Positions 14,822-15,214 of a stretch of DNA of 15,214 nt are shown in pieces (within the stretch, counting starts at the first letter, position 1; every line of letters begins with the position of its first letter). The notes below the pieces were generated by a model. That model was not told the DNA's origin, did not search any database, and was given only the letters and a program-made list of their open reading frames with translations. Source of the DNA: Candidatus Dadabacteria bacterium RIFCSPHIGHO2_12_FULL_53_21 (GTDB lineage: Bacteria; Desulfobacterota_D; UBA1144; Nemesobacterales; UBA2774); NCBI GenBank assembly GCA_001775255.1, contig MFCJ01000122.1, positions 1-15,214 of the forward strand. The letters run 5' to 3'. A program made the position numbers and the translations under genes.

Positions 14822-14830
14822 ATTCTATCA
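14822..14830 (-). promoter_or_regulatory. Extended -10 element for archease
   Basis: On the minus strand TGATAGAAT is an extended -10 (TG, one base, TAGAAT). Only 7 nt separate it from the ATG at 14814, so transcription would start at or next to the start codon. The -35 region is poor. It suggests a leaderless archease mRNA. Confidence 0.4.
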
Positions 14831-14858
14831 TGCTTTATACAGCCGAGCCTAAGCCCGT

Positions 14859-14888
14859 TTGCCATCGGAACCCGCATGCGGTTAGAAT
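14859..14888 (+). promoter_or_regulatory. Promoter of the UPF0173-type hydrolase gene
   Basis: TTGCCA (14859-14864) and TAGAAT (14883-14888) are 18 bp apart, each matching consensus at 5 of 6 positions. Transcription would start near 14895, about 30 nt before the ATG at 14925. It lies back to back with the archease start. Confidence 0.6.
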
Positions 14889-14924
14889 TATCATATCAAA
14901 ACTGAAAGGCCTTTGGAGGAAAAT

Positions 14925-15214
14925 ATGGGAAAGCTCAATAAAGGGTTCGAACTTACATATATGGGTCACTCGACCTTCACGCTGAAAACCCCCGGGGGGA
15001 AGATCATCCTCATAGACCCGTGGGTCGAGCACAACCCCGCCTGCCCGGAGGGGCTGAAGAAAGTAAAAAAACTCGACATCATGGCCGTAACGCACGCGCA
15101 TTTCGACCACATAGGCGACGCGGTCTCGATAGGGAAAGAGCATCAGCCGAAGGTAGTTGGCATCTACGAGACCTGCGTGTGGCTGAATTCCAAGGGGGTA
15201 GAGAATATAATGCC
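14925..15214 (+). CDS. UPF0173-type metal-dependent hydrolase, 5' part
   Basis: The first 96 residues of a metallo-beta-lactamase-fold hydrolase; the gene continues beyond the window. The metal-binding signature THAHFDHIGD is at residues 56-65, with H57, H59, D61 and H62 as ligands. The beginning, LTYMGHSTFTLKTPGGKIILIDPWV, is typical of the UPF0173 (YtkL-like) group of small cytosolic hydrolases. GGAGGA at 14915-14920, 4 nt before the ATG, and a good promoter at 14859-14888 support the start. The reaction of this group is not well defined. It is divergent from archease. Confidence 0.9.
   Translation, partial: MGKLNKGFELTYMGHSTFTLKTPGGKIILIDPWVEHNPACPEGLKKVKKLDIMAVTHAHFDHIGDAVSIGKEHQPKVVGIYETCVWLNSKGVENIM

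Overview
The window is a gene-dense stretch of bacterial chromosome of roughly 50% GC. It carries universal housekeeping genes (rpsB-tsf-pyrH-frr, serS) between less conserved metabolic and regulatory genes. The exported phytase-like protein, the PlsC and YegS-type lipid enzymes, the short (about 200 aa) EF-Ts and the archease would fit a Gram-negative, deltaproteobacterium-like or candidate-phylum lineage. That placement is a weak inference; no single gene here fixes the taxon.

Left part (1-7188): all confident genes lie on the minus strand. They are a small cupin, a secreted phytase-like/esterase-like protein, a histidine phosphatase with altered signature glycines, a large protein of unknown function (562 aa), a PlsC-type acyltransferase and a YegS/DgkB-type lipid kinase. 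The cupin and the phytase-like gene are separated by about 780 bp with no gene. That gap is a mosaic of dispersed-repeat-like fragments and hairpins. The unknown 562-aa gene has a near-consensus promoter with a 13-bp palindrome exactly centred in its spacer.

Middle (7271-10327): the plus-strand rpsB-tsf-pyrH-frr cluster makes ribosomal protein S2, EF-Ts, UMP kinase and ribosome recycling factor. It has one visible promoter, a TAATG stop-start overlap (tsf/pyrH) and an 8-nt overlap (pyrH/frr), so it very likely forms one transcript. S2 carries an unusual tail of about 90 residues. The uppS-cdsA genes that often follow frr are absent. Instead there is an 81-aa two-helix membrane protein with its own promoter.

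Right part (10710-15214): a short non-coding stretch contains a possible pseudoknotted RNA. It is followed by a soluble two-PAS histidine kinase with a degenerate receiver domain at its N-terminus and no adjacent response regulator. Convergent to it is seryl-tRNA synthetase. Upstream of serS on the same strand is an archease, the accessory factor of the RtcB RNA ligase, with a possible leaderless start. Divergent from archease, and running off the window, is a UPF0173-type metallo-beta-lactamase-fold hydrolase.

I found no CRISPR array, transposase, tRNA or rRNA, and no convincing poly-U terminator. The best candidates for something undescribed are the structured element before the kinase, the palindrome-in-spacer promoter with its unknown gene, and the repeat mosaic.
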